Part shown: piece by piece, positions 17,301 to 24,786 of the stretch
Layout: every line of letters begins with the position of its first letter
How positions within the stretch are numbered: the stretch's first letter is position 1
Source of the DNA: Flavobacterium tyrosinilyticum
GTDB taxonomy: Bacteria > Bacteroidota > Bacteroidia > Flavobacteriales > Flavobacteriaceae
Assembly: GCF_023656565.1 (NCBI RefSeq)
Contig: NZ_JAMOKG010000001.1
Location: 1,381,383-1,445,382, forward strand
Direction of reading: 5' to 3'
Length of the DNA stretch: 64,000 bases
Position numbers and translations under genes: made by a program
Notes under the pieces: model-generated
Databases searched by the model: none
What the model saw: the letters and a program-made list of their open reading frames with translations, nothing else
What the model was told of the DNA's origin: nothing

Positions 17301-20300
17301 ATTGACTAATACAAGTACAAAGCAATTTAATACTCTTACTAATACCAATAGTGAGGAAAACACAGAATATGATGCATACGATAATCCAATAAATTCTACT
17401 GCTGTTATAAAGGAAGGTGCTTCAACAGTGCAGACAACCGTCTCAAACGTTGCCTATTACAATAATACAGCATCATCGCCTTACATTATTGGACGACCAT
17501 CAAATAAATCAGAAAGTGTTTCAGTTACAGGAAGCACAATGAGCTCAGAAGAAATATATGATTATAATGCCAATGGACTTCTTAACCAGGTTAAAAGAAA
17601 AGGAACCAATACCAATTATATTACAGAGAATAACAATTATGATAGTTTCGGAAATATTATAAATAAAAAAATATCGGCTGTTGGCCTTACACCAAGAGAA
17701 ACAACTTATAGTTATGATATTTCAGGTCGATTTTTGACAAAAATTACGGATTCAGAAAAGCTTGCAACGCAATTTGAATACAATACTAATGGAACATTAA
17801 AATCTGAAACCAACCCATACAATCTTGCTACATCTTATACCTACGATTCATGGTTTAAAAGATTAACAGTAAAAAATGAAAAACTAAATAAAATAATAAG
17901 CTATAAGTATACCAGAAATGCAGAAAACACAATTGTTTCTGTTACTACAGATGCATTAGACGGAAGTGCAACCGAGGAAACATTTGATGATCTAGGCAGA
18001 AAAATTAAAACATCTCAAAAAGATTTAAATGGCAATTTTACTTCTGTGTCTTTTATGTATGATATTTTCGATAGAAATTATAAAACAAGTGAGCCTTATT
18101 TTGGATCGAATGCGTCTCAATGGAACGAAACTAAATTTGATATTTATAGCAGACCAGAACAAAGCAAGTCGTTTACTTCAAGAACAATTACAGCTTTGTA
18201 CAATGGATTGACATCAACAATTGTTGATGGACAGAAAACAAAAAGCTTTACCAAAAATGCTATTGGAAACCTGATTTCGACTGCAGAAACAACTGGCGGA
18301 ACAATTAAGTATGATTATTATGCAAACGGAAATCTAAAACAGACCGATTATAACGGAGTAAAAATTACTATTGAACAAGACGGCTGGGGACGCAAAACAA
18401 GTATGACAGATCCATCAGCGGGTGTATATACGTATAAAAACAATGATTTTGGAGAGCTGGAAGTAGAAACCAGTAAAAACGGAGAAGTCGTGACCACAAT
18501 AACTCGTGACGAAAATGGTAAGCCGATCAAAAAAACAGTTACGGGTTCTGGAACAGATACCGAAACGGTTTACGAATATAATTCGTTGACCAAACTGCTT
18601 TCTAAAACTACTTTTACAGATAAAAAACAGCCAGTAGGAACCAATAAAATTATTACAACCTACACTTACGACGATGTTTTTAAAAGGCTTCTAAAAATAG
18701 AAGAGGACAAAACAGGAGTTACGAAGTTTACAACCGCATTTTCTTATGACGAATTAGGAAGAATAAGCACCGAAACCAAAGAGGCACAATTAGGTTCTAA
18801 AAGAAGTACAGTAGCCATAAAGAGAGAATATAAAAATGGGGCATTGTACCAAATTGTAGACAATAATACCAAAAAAGTGCTTTGGCAAACCAACACATTA
18901 ACCGCAAAAGGACAAATTAAAGAAAGTGTTTTAGGCAATGGTATAATAAATACCAACGAGTATGATACCAATGGTTATATAGAAAAAATAAAATACGATA
19001 AGGCAAACAATCAAGGGAATGTTTTGACATTGAATACTAAATTCGATTTTAAAACAGATAATTTAGAGAATCGTACCAATAGTATATTTAATAATTATAC
19101 CGAAAAGTTTAAGTATGATGAATTGGACCGACTTGTAGAATTTACCAATAAATTAGGAACTCAGGAAACACAAAATTATGAGTCTTCTGGTAAAATAAAA
19201 AGCAACTCTTTAGGAACTTATGAATACGGAACTTCAACAAAACCGTATCAAAATACGTCTATTTCTCTTACGCCAGAAGCGTATGGATATTATGCCAATA
19301 GAGAAGGCAGTTTTAAAGAAGGCGCACAAAGCACAGAAAGGAAATTAGATGTTACCTATAACGCTTTTAAAAGCCCGCTCCAAATTACAGAAAGCACTAT
19401 AGATAAAATAAGTTTTACTTATAATGAGTATAACCAGCGCAGTACTATGTTTTACGGAAGCATGGAAGATGAAGCACTAAGGCCTTTGCGTAAACATTAT
19501 GCCGCAGATGGCACCATGGAGATTAAAGAAAATATAAAAACAGGTACTGCCGAATTTGTTACCTATATAGGCGGCGATGGATATTCCGCACCAGTAGCAC
19601 TAAAAAGTAATGGGCTTACTACTGCAGATTATTTATATTTACATCGCGATTATCAGGGGACTATTTTGGCAGTTACAGATGCCAATGCCAATACTGTAGA
19701 AAAACGTTTGTTTGATGCTTGGGGGGCTATTATTAAAGTGGAAAATGGAGCAGGAACTGCGCTTGCGGGATTAACAGTTTTAGATCGCGGTTATACAGGT
19801 CATGAACACCTGCAAAGTGTAGGATTGATTAATATGAATGCTCGTTTGTACGATCCAATGCTGCACAGATTCTTACAGACAGACAATTATATACAAGATA
19901 TAACAAATACCCAAAACTTCAATCAGTATGGTTACGTGTATAATAACCCATTGTTGTATATAGATCCGAGTGGTAATGTGTCTCAAGGTGGAGGTGGAGA
20001 CTGTAAAGGTTGTGGAATAGGTATTGGACCTGGAGACCAAACAGGAAGTTCTTGGGATATTGAACAATTTGGTAAAGATTATGGAATAGACAGATGGCTT
20101 AACAAAAATTTTAATTTGAAGAATTGGGATAGATGGAGAAAAGACAAAATAAGTCTAAATAACATATTCGGGCGTCACAAACAGCATGGTCCTCCGCCTA
20201 ATATGAGTAGTTATGTGAGTTTGAATAATGCTAGTTTGACTGGGGCTTATCCAGGAACTAACTATTCAAATACAAAATATAATATTACAAGTGACTACTC

Positions 20301-20751
20301 GACCTATCTAAGACCTGTTGATTTTGAGAAAGTAGCTGTAAAAACTAATGAAGTAGCAACATCAACTGCAATAATTACAGCGGGTCTTGAAGCAACTGGA
20401 AAAGCGGCTCCTTATATGTTAAAAGTTGGTAAATATGGAGGTAATTTAGGAACTCTTGCTCAAATAACTGATAATAGTTTGAAACTTCATAAAGGAGAGG
20501 CTAATGGAGGAATATCTGCTGAATTATATAGTTATAGAATGATAGGAACTGGCACATCATGGGCAGTCGGAACAGCTGTTTCAGAATTTAGTGGACCATA
20601 TGGAGTTTTAGCGGCCATAATAATTGGTGGTGGTTTTCAAGCAATTGAATATTCATATGACATTATTGCGCCACAAATAAGTTCAAGTTATAATGGTTTT
20701 ATTCGTAATTTATATGCAGCCTCTTATAATGCTCAGTTTAGTGGGCGATAA
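14368..20751 (+). CDS. Giant SpvB/FG-GAP/Rhs polymorphic toxin
   Basis: A 2127-residue secreted protein. Residues 1-20 are a signal peptide (FYIGLLFLLVGLLGFGQ). Residues about 65-160 match the SpvB/TcdB-type N-terminus (NYTVPIKVPKGINGIEPSV, GLNGNIARGWDISG). At about 370-680 at least five FG-GAP-like motifs of the type D-FNGDG-D (SGDFDADGKMD, SGDFNGDGLTD, VADFNGDGKSD, IGDYNGDGKSD, ATDFNNDGRTD) suggest a calcium-binding propeller. YD repeats run from about 1050 to 1750. The Rhs core (RDYQGTILAVTDANANTV, LYDPMLHRFLQTDNY, YNNPLLYIDPSG) ends at about 1869. The remaining 258 residues are the variable toxin tip, with a Gly-rich hydrophobic C-terminus (about 2040-2110) that suggests a membrane-active domain. 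A probable immunity gene follows 16 bases later. Confidence 0.93.
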   Translation: MKKFYIGLLFLLVGLLGFGQNQSGIISEETTIIKRVDSSEENSNVITTTAASPNLLSAANSLTGSSAETGILEGDLSISLNGNANYTVPIKVPKGINGIEPSVNITYNSQNGLNGNIARGWDISGISSITRIPSTKFHDGVIDPVDFNALDRFALDGQRLIVKNGTNGVYGADKTVYETEYFSNLKITSYGVSPFGSSYGPAYFLVEYPDGSKAYYGNSTDSRSILEWSILYFENAQGVRINYSYVLLNNALYVDSIKFGALGNNSQPNEVKFVYEDRGVPDNIYVGGKNIIRSKRLKEIKVFTNGIGFRNYSVSYLNVDRINKITEISGDGTKSYNPTVFDYNMVSEEIKYIDITTSLDIGNVKSLNAAAVSGDFDADGKMDCLVYPTLGTEAKTKYWLYAGIESGFNMGLEHKVGAFEDIFPATFLSEENKILPQGWVVAKNTDSNYTFSVYSMVQYLGTPYVKKQHDKVVSIPKNSFPKKIASGDFNGDGLTDILIIDRPQNNLIEGKQVCFIDLKRDNTESYLTIGRLADALSVTARTEVADFNGDGKSDLFVFDTGILTIYSLNAENRPVVLYRSPSFDNAFSTTFPYSTTKFPILIGDYNGDGKSDFLIPKAYGSSQWYKYTSTGSTFIKEEKTYPVDFSSNNSSSTYNYIATDFNNDGRTDLIKVLNFIDSSKGYITIQCFRNTSDDFKYEPQISSTGPKSDINIYALPVYLPQSLNASNTIGNKVNSTLEIAFFNQNKIHFFNSGYDYKKENLITNITTGNGVQESISYIPLNTQFANTYQNTPIYKPSKDIAVYPNLDILIDPNLYVVSKQEQQSKDNYKKRLFAYYGAVSNAEGLGFMGFRSVMQTDWYNDNNPMFSNIVKNDIDLRGANVENYYAQGFREPLIVNLYANTPKTIVKGQGTDYTVTQSDHLVATESIVLKPNTHIKAGSTFSAKINQGANDSPNTPTDYITKSVLTYQNNLLANKVFKLTNTSTKQFNTLTNTNSEENTEYDAYDNPINSTAVIKEGASTVQTTVSNVAYYNNTASSPYIIGRPSNKSESVSVTGSTMSSEEIYDYNANGLLNQVKRKGTNTNYITENNNYDSFGNIINKKISAVGLTPRETTYSYDISGRFLTKITDSEKLATQFEYNTNGTLKSETNPYNLATSYTYDSWFKRLTVKNEKLNKIISYKYTRNAENTIVSVTTDALDGSATEETFDDLGRKIKTSQKDLNGNFTSVSFMYDIFDRNYKTSEPYFGSNASQWNETKFDIYSRPEQSKSFTSRTITALYNGLTSTIVDGQKTKSFTKNAIGNLISTAETTGGTIKYDYYANGNLKQTDYNGVKITIEQDGWGRKTSMTDPSAGVYTYKNNDFGELEVETSKNGEVVTTITRDENGKPIKKTVTGSGTDTETVYEYNSLTKLLSKTTFTDKKQPVGTNKIITTYTYDDVFKRLLKIEEDKTGVTKFTTAFSYDELGRISTETKEAQLGSKRSTVAIKREYKNGALYQIVDNNTKKVLWQTNTLTAKGQIKESVLGNGIINTNEYDTNGYIEKIKYDKANNQGNVLTLNTKFDFKTDNLENRTNSIFNNYTEKFKYDELDRLVEFTNKLGTQETQNYESSGKIKSNSLGTYEYGTSTKPYQNTSISLTPEAYGYYANREGSFKEGAQSTERKLDVTYNAFKSPLQITESTIDKISFTYNEYNQRSTMFYGSMEDEALRPLRKHYAADGTMEIKENIKTGTAEFVTYIGGDGYSAPVALKSNGLTTADYLYLHRDYQGTILAVTDANANTVEKRLFDAWGAIIKVENGAGTALAGLTVLDRGYTGHEHLQSVGLINMNARLYDPMLHRFLQTDNYIQDITNTQNFNQYGYVYNNPLLYIDPSGNVSQGGGGDCKGCGIGIGPGDQTGSSWDIEQFGKDYGIDRWLNKNFNLKNWDRWRKDKISLNNIFGRHKQHGPPPNMSSYVSLNNASLTGAYPGTNYSNTKYNITSDYSTYLRPVDFEKVAVKTNEVATSTAIITAGLEATGKAAPYMLKVGKYGGNLGTLAQITDNSLKLHKGEANGGISAELYSYRMIGTGTSWAVGTAVSEFSGPYGVLAAIIIGGGFQAIEYSYDIIAPQISSSYNGFIRNLYAASYNAQFSGR

Positions 20752-20767
20752 TTTAATTTATTTTTTT

Positions 20768-21262
20768 ATGAAGTTGAAAGTGAGTTTTTGGAGTCAATTT
20801 AAAATGTTATTCGATTTGATTTTTATTTCATTAGCATTTTTTACATTTATTTTCTTAGGTTGGAATTCTTTTGATTTGAGATTGAAAATTTTTCTCATGA
20901 GTCCTTATTTTTTAATGTTTTTTTTTCCTGTGGTAATTTTGCATCTTAATTATTTGAAAGAAAATCAGGGAGTTGTTTTTGAAATAAATAAAAATGAAAT
21001 AATTAAGAAGAGCAAAGATGTTATTTCGAAGTATTATACTCAAGATGTTGAAAAGATTGTAATTTATAGCGGTGGAACTCGAAATAGAGGTTATGGTGGT
21101 CTCGCGCACAGTAGCTATTATTATGCAAAGATCAAATTTCTGGATGGATCAGATTTTATAATTACATCCTTATGTTCAAATAAAATTGATAAAATATTAA
21201 GTGAGAATTTTGAAGATGTTGATATGAAAGTTGAAAGAGAATTTTATCCTATTATTAATTAG
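20768..21262 (+). CDS. Probable immunity protein 1, membrane-anchored, for the Rhs toxin tip
   Basis: I start it at ATG 20768 (MKLKVSFWSQFK), not at earlier in-frame codons that overlap the toxin gene, because this gives 164 residues, exactly the length of its paralogue at 21621-22115, and aligns from residue 1. Two hydrophobic helices (about 15-33 and 42-63, KIFLMSPYFLMFFFPVVILHL) precede a soluble domain with IVIYSGGTRNRG, GLAHSSYYYAKIKFLDGSDF and ITSLCSNKIDKIL. Starting 16 bases after the toxin stop is the standard place for an immunity gene. The family is not one I can name. Function is inferred from position and from the duplicated pairing. Confidence 0.75.
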   Translation: MKLKVSFWSQFKMLFDLIFISLAFFTFIFLGWNSFDLRLKIFLMSPYFLMFFFPVVILHLNYLKENQGVVFEINKNEIIKKSKDVISKYYTQDVEKIVIYSGGTRNRGYGGLAHSSYYYAKIKFLDGSDFIITSLCSNKIDKILSENFEDVDMKVEREFYPIIN

Positions 21263-21287
21263 TATAGCAAAGATTTAGGATATATAA

Positions 21288-21605
21288 GATATAGCCAATA
21301 AGCAAAACTACAACAACCCAGCTCATACTATCAAAGTTAATAAAAGTGAGAAAGAGGGAGGAATTTCTAAAGGTACTTATGCTTATAGAATGACTGGTAC
21401 AACAGCGTCATGGGGCGTTGCCTATGTAATTGGCCAGTGGGGAATCGGTGGATCTTTGGCAGGCCCATATGGGGTTTTAGCGGGAGTTGTTATTGGAGCT
21501 GGTTTTCAAGGAATCGAATATTCTTACGATATAGTTGCTCCACAAGTAAAAGGAAGTTATAACCATTTCTTTAACGCTTTAAATAGCGGTAATTTTGTTA
21601 GATAA
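21288..21605 (+). pseudogene. Displaced (orphan) Rhs toxin tip joined to a collapsed core fragment
   Basis: The open frame starts right after a TAA (21285-21287) with DIANKQNYNNP, a shortened version of the Rhs core stretch at 19897-19950 that reads DITNTQNFNQYGYVYNNP. It then runs into about 90 residues paralogous to the end of the Rhs protein: EGGISKGTYAYRM against NGGISAELYSYRM, GPYGVLAGVVIGAGFQGIEY against GPYGVLAAIIIGGGFQAIEY, YDIVAPQVKGSYN against YDIIAPQISSSYN. No signal peptide or good start precedes it; an internal ATG at 21390 would give 71 residues. Orphan tips like this are known from Rhs loci, where recombination through core homology can swap them onto the main gene. It could be a reserve cassette or a relic. 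Confidence 0.75.
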
Positions 21606-21620
21606 ATCAAAACAAATATT

Positions 21621-22115
21621 ATGGAAATAAAAATTAATTTTTTAAGCCAGTTAAAAGCATTAACAGATTTAATAGTAATGTCAATAATTTATTCTTTTGT
21701 AATACTATGCACATCTATGGATGATTTAAAACTGATGTTTTTTTTACTTATACCATACTTTTTAATGTTTTTTTTGCCTACAGTATTTTTGCATTGCAAT
21801 TATTTAATGGAAAATAATGGGATTGTTTTTGAATTAACTAAAAAAGCTATAATTAAAAAAGTTAAAAATAGTATTTTAGAATGTACGATTGATGATATAT
21901 GTGAAATTGTAATTTATACTGGGGGAACAAGGGGTACAGTGGCACCTGGTTTAGCACATAGTAATTACTATTATGTGAAAATTAATTTTTTGGATGGTTC
22001 GAGTTTTGTAATTACTTCTCTATGTTCTAATAAAATTGATAAAATTCTACAGAACAATTTTCCAGATATTAAGACAACAACTGAAAAAGTGTTTTACCCC
22101 ATGATAAATAAATGA
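21621..22115 (+). CDS. Probable immunity protein 2, paralogue of immunity protein 1
   Basis: A 164-residue membrane-anchored protein that aligns along its whole length with the protein at 20768-21262. It shares PYFLMFF.P.V.LH.NYL.EN.G.VFE, IVIYTGGTR, GLAHSNYYYVKINFLDGS.F.ITSLCSNKIDKIL and YPMIN. Two hydrophobic helices lie in the first 65 residues and a soluble domain follows. It starts 15 bases after the orphan tip stop, repeating the tip-then-immunity order. It may protect against the displaced tip variant, or against sibling strains that carry that tip. No known domain name can be assigned from sequence alone. Confidence 0.75.
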   Translation: MEIKINFLSQLKALTDLIVMSIIYSFVILCTSMDDLKLMFFLLIPYFLMFFLPTVFLHCNYLMENNGIVFELTKKAIIKKVKNSILECTIDDICEIVIYTGGTRGTVAPGLAHSNYYYVKINFLDGSSFVITSLCSNKIDKILQNNFPDIKTTTEKVFYPMINK

Positions 22116-22139
22116 TGCAAAAGATATTTTAGGTGAAAA

Positions 22140-22160
22140 GATATAACCAATACCAAAAAC
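22140..22160 (+). other. Rhs core fragment 2, cut by IS-end-like sequence
   Basis: GATATAACCAATACCAAAAAC repeats the DITNTQN-coding part of the Rhs core (19897 on) and follows the second immunity gene, just as the first relic (21288) follows the first. It stops where GGTAGTGTATCAGATTAG begins at 22161. Confidence 0.6.
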
Positions 22161-22610
22161 GGTAGTGTATCAGATTAGGTGTTTTTGTAATATGGTGATT
22201 TAATCAACTGAAAAACAGTATGGAATTTAATAATTTGGATAACAGAGGAATAACCTGCTGATTGATTCTTCTATTTTTTGAGCTTTAAAAAACCTTAAAA
22301 TGCTTTTATTGTATTATAGTGTTTCACATTAGGTCATGAAAATAAAATGTAAATTTTGCAATAGCCACTACAGAAAAACAAGACATAACCAATACCCAAA
22401 ACTTCAATCAGTATGGTTACGTGGTAATGTATCAAATGTGTTGGTAGTTATGTTTTAAAAAGATAACTATTGGTTATCAGGTTTTTAATGAATTGTTTAA
22501 ATAGTAAATAAGTAAATAGGAAAAAGGCTAAGTTGGTTTTTTATTATTTAATGTCTCAAATTGGGATAAAATGACTTTAAGTATGGGTTCGTGTTTCAGA
22601 TGTGTTGGTG
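22161..22610. mobile_element. Patchwork of insertion-sequence ends and a transposase start fragment
   Basis: Related end-like motifs occur at 22161 (GGTAGTGTATCAGATTAG), 22319 (GTGTTTCACATTAGGTCATG), 22423 (GGTAATGTATCAAATGTG) and 22586 (GGTTCGTGTTTCAGATGTG). From 22336 a frame reads MKIKCKFCNSHYRKT, which looks like the zinc-finger start of an IS1-family transposase. It is cut off and followed by Rhs core sequence. The stretch holds no intact gene. I read it as successive IS insertions followed by decay. Exact IS borders and target duplications could not be defined. Confidence 0.5.
22382..22423 (+). other. Rhs core fragment 3
   Basis: These 42 bases match 19897-19938 of the Rhs gene without gaps and with two differences. 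They code for the DITNTQNFNQYGYV part of the core in the intact gene. At the right edge, where the intact gene continues TATAATAACCCA, the sequence changes to an IS-end-like GTAATGTATC. Confidence 0.8.
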
Positions 22611-23249
22611 AAATTATGTGTATGATAAAATATGGCAAAACAAAATCAGGCAATCAAAGATATATTTGTAAACGGTGTAAAAGAACAAAAGTCGAAAACT
22701 ATGTTTATCAAGCCTATAAGCCTGATACTGATAAAAACATTATTCAATTCACAAAAGAAGGATTGGGAATTAGAAGTACTTCAAGAATATTAAGAATCTC
22801 AACCACTACGTTGTTAAAACGAATAGTATCAATTGCTAAAAATATTAATCAACCTATTATTAGTATAGGCAAAAGCTATGAAGTCGATGAAATGCGTATA
22901 TATGTCAGACACAAACTAAATTTTATTTGGCTCGTGTATGCACTTGAAAAAAATTCAAAGAAAATAGTAAGTTTTAATGTAGGTAAACGCACCAATAAAA
23001 CATTAAGCCGGGTTCTCGATACTTTAAAATTATCAGCAGCTAAAAAGATATTTACAGACAAATTAAAAAAATTATAAATACTTGATTGATTCAAAAAACC
23101 ATTCTGTAAAACGTTTCGGTACAAACCATATCGAAAGACAGAATCTCACATTAAGAATTCATCTTAAAAGATTGAATCGAAGAACGATTTGTTTTAGCAA
23201 AAGTTTGATAGTTTTAATTTCTATTTTGAAAATTTATTTTTGGTCTTAA
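22571..23249 (+). pseudogene. IS1-family transposase, frameshifted
   Basis: The first frame (22571-23077) holds the tail of the zinc finger (YGKTKSGNQRYICKRCKRTK), a helix-turn-helix (GLGIRSTSRILRISTTTLL) and two catalytic Asp regions (YEVDEMRIY and IFTDKLK). It then hits a stop after a run of seven A at about 23065-23071. In another frame the protein continues: NYKYLIDSKNHSVKRFGTNH, then IERQNLTLRIHLKRLNRRTI and CFSKSLIVLISILKIYFWS to a stop at 23247-23249. The third catalytic residue (Glu of HIERQN) is therefore lost from the main frame. The N-terminal CxxC half also seems displaced (see 22336). Probably dead, unless RNA-polymerase slippage on the A7 run restores the frame. Confidence 0.8.
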
Positions 23250-23610
23250 AAGCCAAACTTCCATCTCTAAAGATTCTTATATTATTGAATGTGAAAAATT
23301 TTCATTTTGGATATTAGGTCATATAGAAAATGATGGACGTGAATTCCTAGCCATGCAGAATAATCTAATCCCCCTAAATTGTTTTCTAAGAATTACACAA
23401 TCGATTAATCTTGTTTAAATAAATAAGAAAAATAATATAAAATACATTGCTATTTGTTGTTTTTTTATAAATTTGAAAGATTTTACTTTAAAAAAAATAT
23501 AATTTTGTAAAAAATGCTTTTTACTAGTAAAGTAAAAGCTGTTAAAAAGCGCGGAACTGATTTTGTTTTTTTAAAGAGTAAGTTTTTGACATTTTAGAAC
23601 AAATACGAGA
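23250..23610. other. AT-rich stretch without a recognisable gene
   Basis: No open frame with a recognisable product was found and no clear IS right end complementary to the left-end motifs. GGATATTAGGTCATATAG near 23308 partly resembles the ATTAGGTCAT part of the motif at 22319, so it could be remnant IS sequence. Confidence 0.4.
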
Positions 23611-23770
23611 GGCATTACTGAAAAAAGGCATTTGGAAAACATTTCAAATGAAGAAGAAGTTTTTAAAAATGGAAATCAATTTGGGAGAAATGAATGGTAA
23701 ATTATTGCAGAAAAATAGAAGAATTAACGCTTTATATGATTGAGCAAAACAAATTGACTAACAAAATAGA
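23611..23770 (+). pseudogene. Decayed C-terminal fragment of a fibre-like protein
   Basis: The DNA parallels 24550-24700 of the intact gene just downstream. ITEKRHLENISNEEEVFKNG corresponds to ITEKGHLENIPNEEEVLKNG, and the matches to GEMN-LLQK-EE-TLY-IEQNK continue in shifted frames. At least two small insertions break the frame and no N-terminal part remains. It is a paralogous relic, showing that this locus once held another member of the family. Confidence 0.8.
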
Positions 23771-23817
23771 AATAGAAAATCAAAAAATAATAAACAATTC
23801 AAAGGAAATTTTTAATG

Positions 23818-24735
23818 ATGAAGAAATTAATTTTATTGCTCTTTTTACTTAATGTATGTGTCAATTTTGCACAAAATAATTTTGATCCAACAGGTAATGT
23901 AGGCCTCGGAGTTTTAAACCCTCAGGTTAAATTGGATGTTTTGGGGGGTAGCCGCTTCAGAGTTCCTGATGATCAGTCGGCTATAGGAGGGTTGACAATA
24001 GAGACTACTAATGGAACGAACCTGAAATTAGGAGGGAACTCAGCATATAGTTGGATACAATCTCACGCTGCATTACCACTTTATATAAATGAGCTTGGAA
24101 ATAATACGATAATTAATCTAAGGTATGGAGGTAATGTTGGTATTGGAACAAATAATCCATTGGCAAAATTAGAGATTAGCGGTGGTAGTATACTTGTTAG
24201 AAACTCTGCTAATGTAGATAATGAATCTTCAGTTATGATCGCGCATTCTATTAAAGCGGGTGATCTTGATGATTTTGGAACTTCAATAAGAACAATTACG
24301 CTGAACGCAGGATATAATACTTATGGATTGCAGTTTTTTACTAAAGAATCTTATTTGCATCATCAAGTGGAAAAAATGAGAATTCTAGGAAACGGTAACG
24401 TTGGTATTGGAGAATTAAATCCAAAAAATAAATTAGATGTAAAAGGAACGATTCACTCGCAGGAAGTAAAAGTAGATATGCAAGACTGGTCAGATTTTGT
24501 ATTTAAAAAAGAGTATGTTTTGCCAACTTTAGAAGAAGTAGAAAAGCAAATTACGGAAAAAGGGCATTTAGAAAACATTCCAAATGAAGAAGAAGTTTTG
24601 AAAAACGGAATTAATCTTGGGGAAATGAATGCCAAGCTTTTACAGAAAATCGAAGAAATGACTTTGTATATTATTGAGCAAAACAAGCAGATTATAGACT
24701 TGAATAAACGATTAGAAAAAGTAGAGTCAAAGTAA
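23818..24735 (+). CDS. Secreted fibre-like protein with C-terminal coiled coil
   Basis: About 305 residues. The signal peptide KKLILLLFLLNVCVNFAQ ends near residue 19. I prefer the second of two adjacent ATGs; either is possible. The body has repeated short motifs like those of tail-fibre and trimeric adhesin-like proteins: GNVGLGVLNPQVKLDVLGG, GNVGIGTNNPLAKLEISGG and GNVGIGELNPKNKLDVKGT, about 80-100 residues apart. The C-terminal segment (KEYVLPTLEEVEKQITEKG, EEMTLYIIEQNKQI, LNKRLEKVES) is a predicted coiled coil, common in Bacteroidetes proteins of this type. The function is unknown. It ends 12 bases before the second copy of the 39-bp terminator repeat, and a decayed paralogue lies directly upstream. 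Confidence 0.75.
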   Translation: MKKLILLLFLLNVCVNFAQNNFDPTGNVGLGVLNPQVKLDVLGGSRFRVPDDQSAIGGLTIETTNGTNLKLGGNSAYSWIQSHAALPLYINELGNNTIINLRYGGNVGIGTNNPLAKLEISGGSILVRNSANVDNESSVMIAHSIKAGDLDDFGTSIRTITLNAGYNTYGLQFFTKESYLHHQVEKMRILGNGNVGIGELNPKNKLDVKGTIHSQEVKVDMQDWSDFVFKKEYVLPTLEEVEKQITEKGHLENIPNEEEVLKNGINLGEMNAKLLQKIEEMTLYIIEQNKQIIDLNKRLEKVESK

Positions 24736-24746
24736 TTGAAAGTATA

Positions 24747-24786
24747 AATATGTTAAAAAAGCGAGATTTAGGTCTCGCTTTTTTTT
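24747..24786 (+). terminator. Terminator after the fibre-like gene; right copy of the 39-bp direct repeat
   Basis: Same hairpin as after glmS (arms AAAGCGAGA/TCTCGCTTT) with a run of eight T. Bases 24747-24785 are identical to 13790-13828. Confidence 0.9.

Noticed and set aside
20693..20767. Longer start for immunity protein 1, overlapping the Rhs gene end
   Set aside because: The extra 25 residues have no counterpart in the paralogue. Starting at 20768 gives two proteins of identical length that align from residue 1.
23040..23100. Programmed -1 frameshift in the IS1-like transposase
   Set aside because: A -1 slip on the A7 run leads to an early stop; a +1 change is needed. The site also lies in the catalytic domain, not at the usual insA/insB junction.
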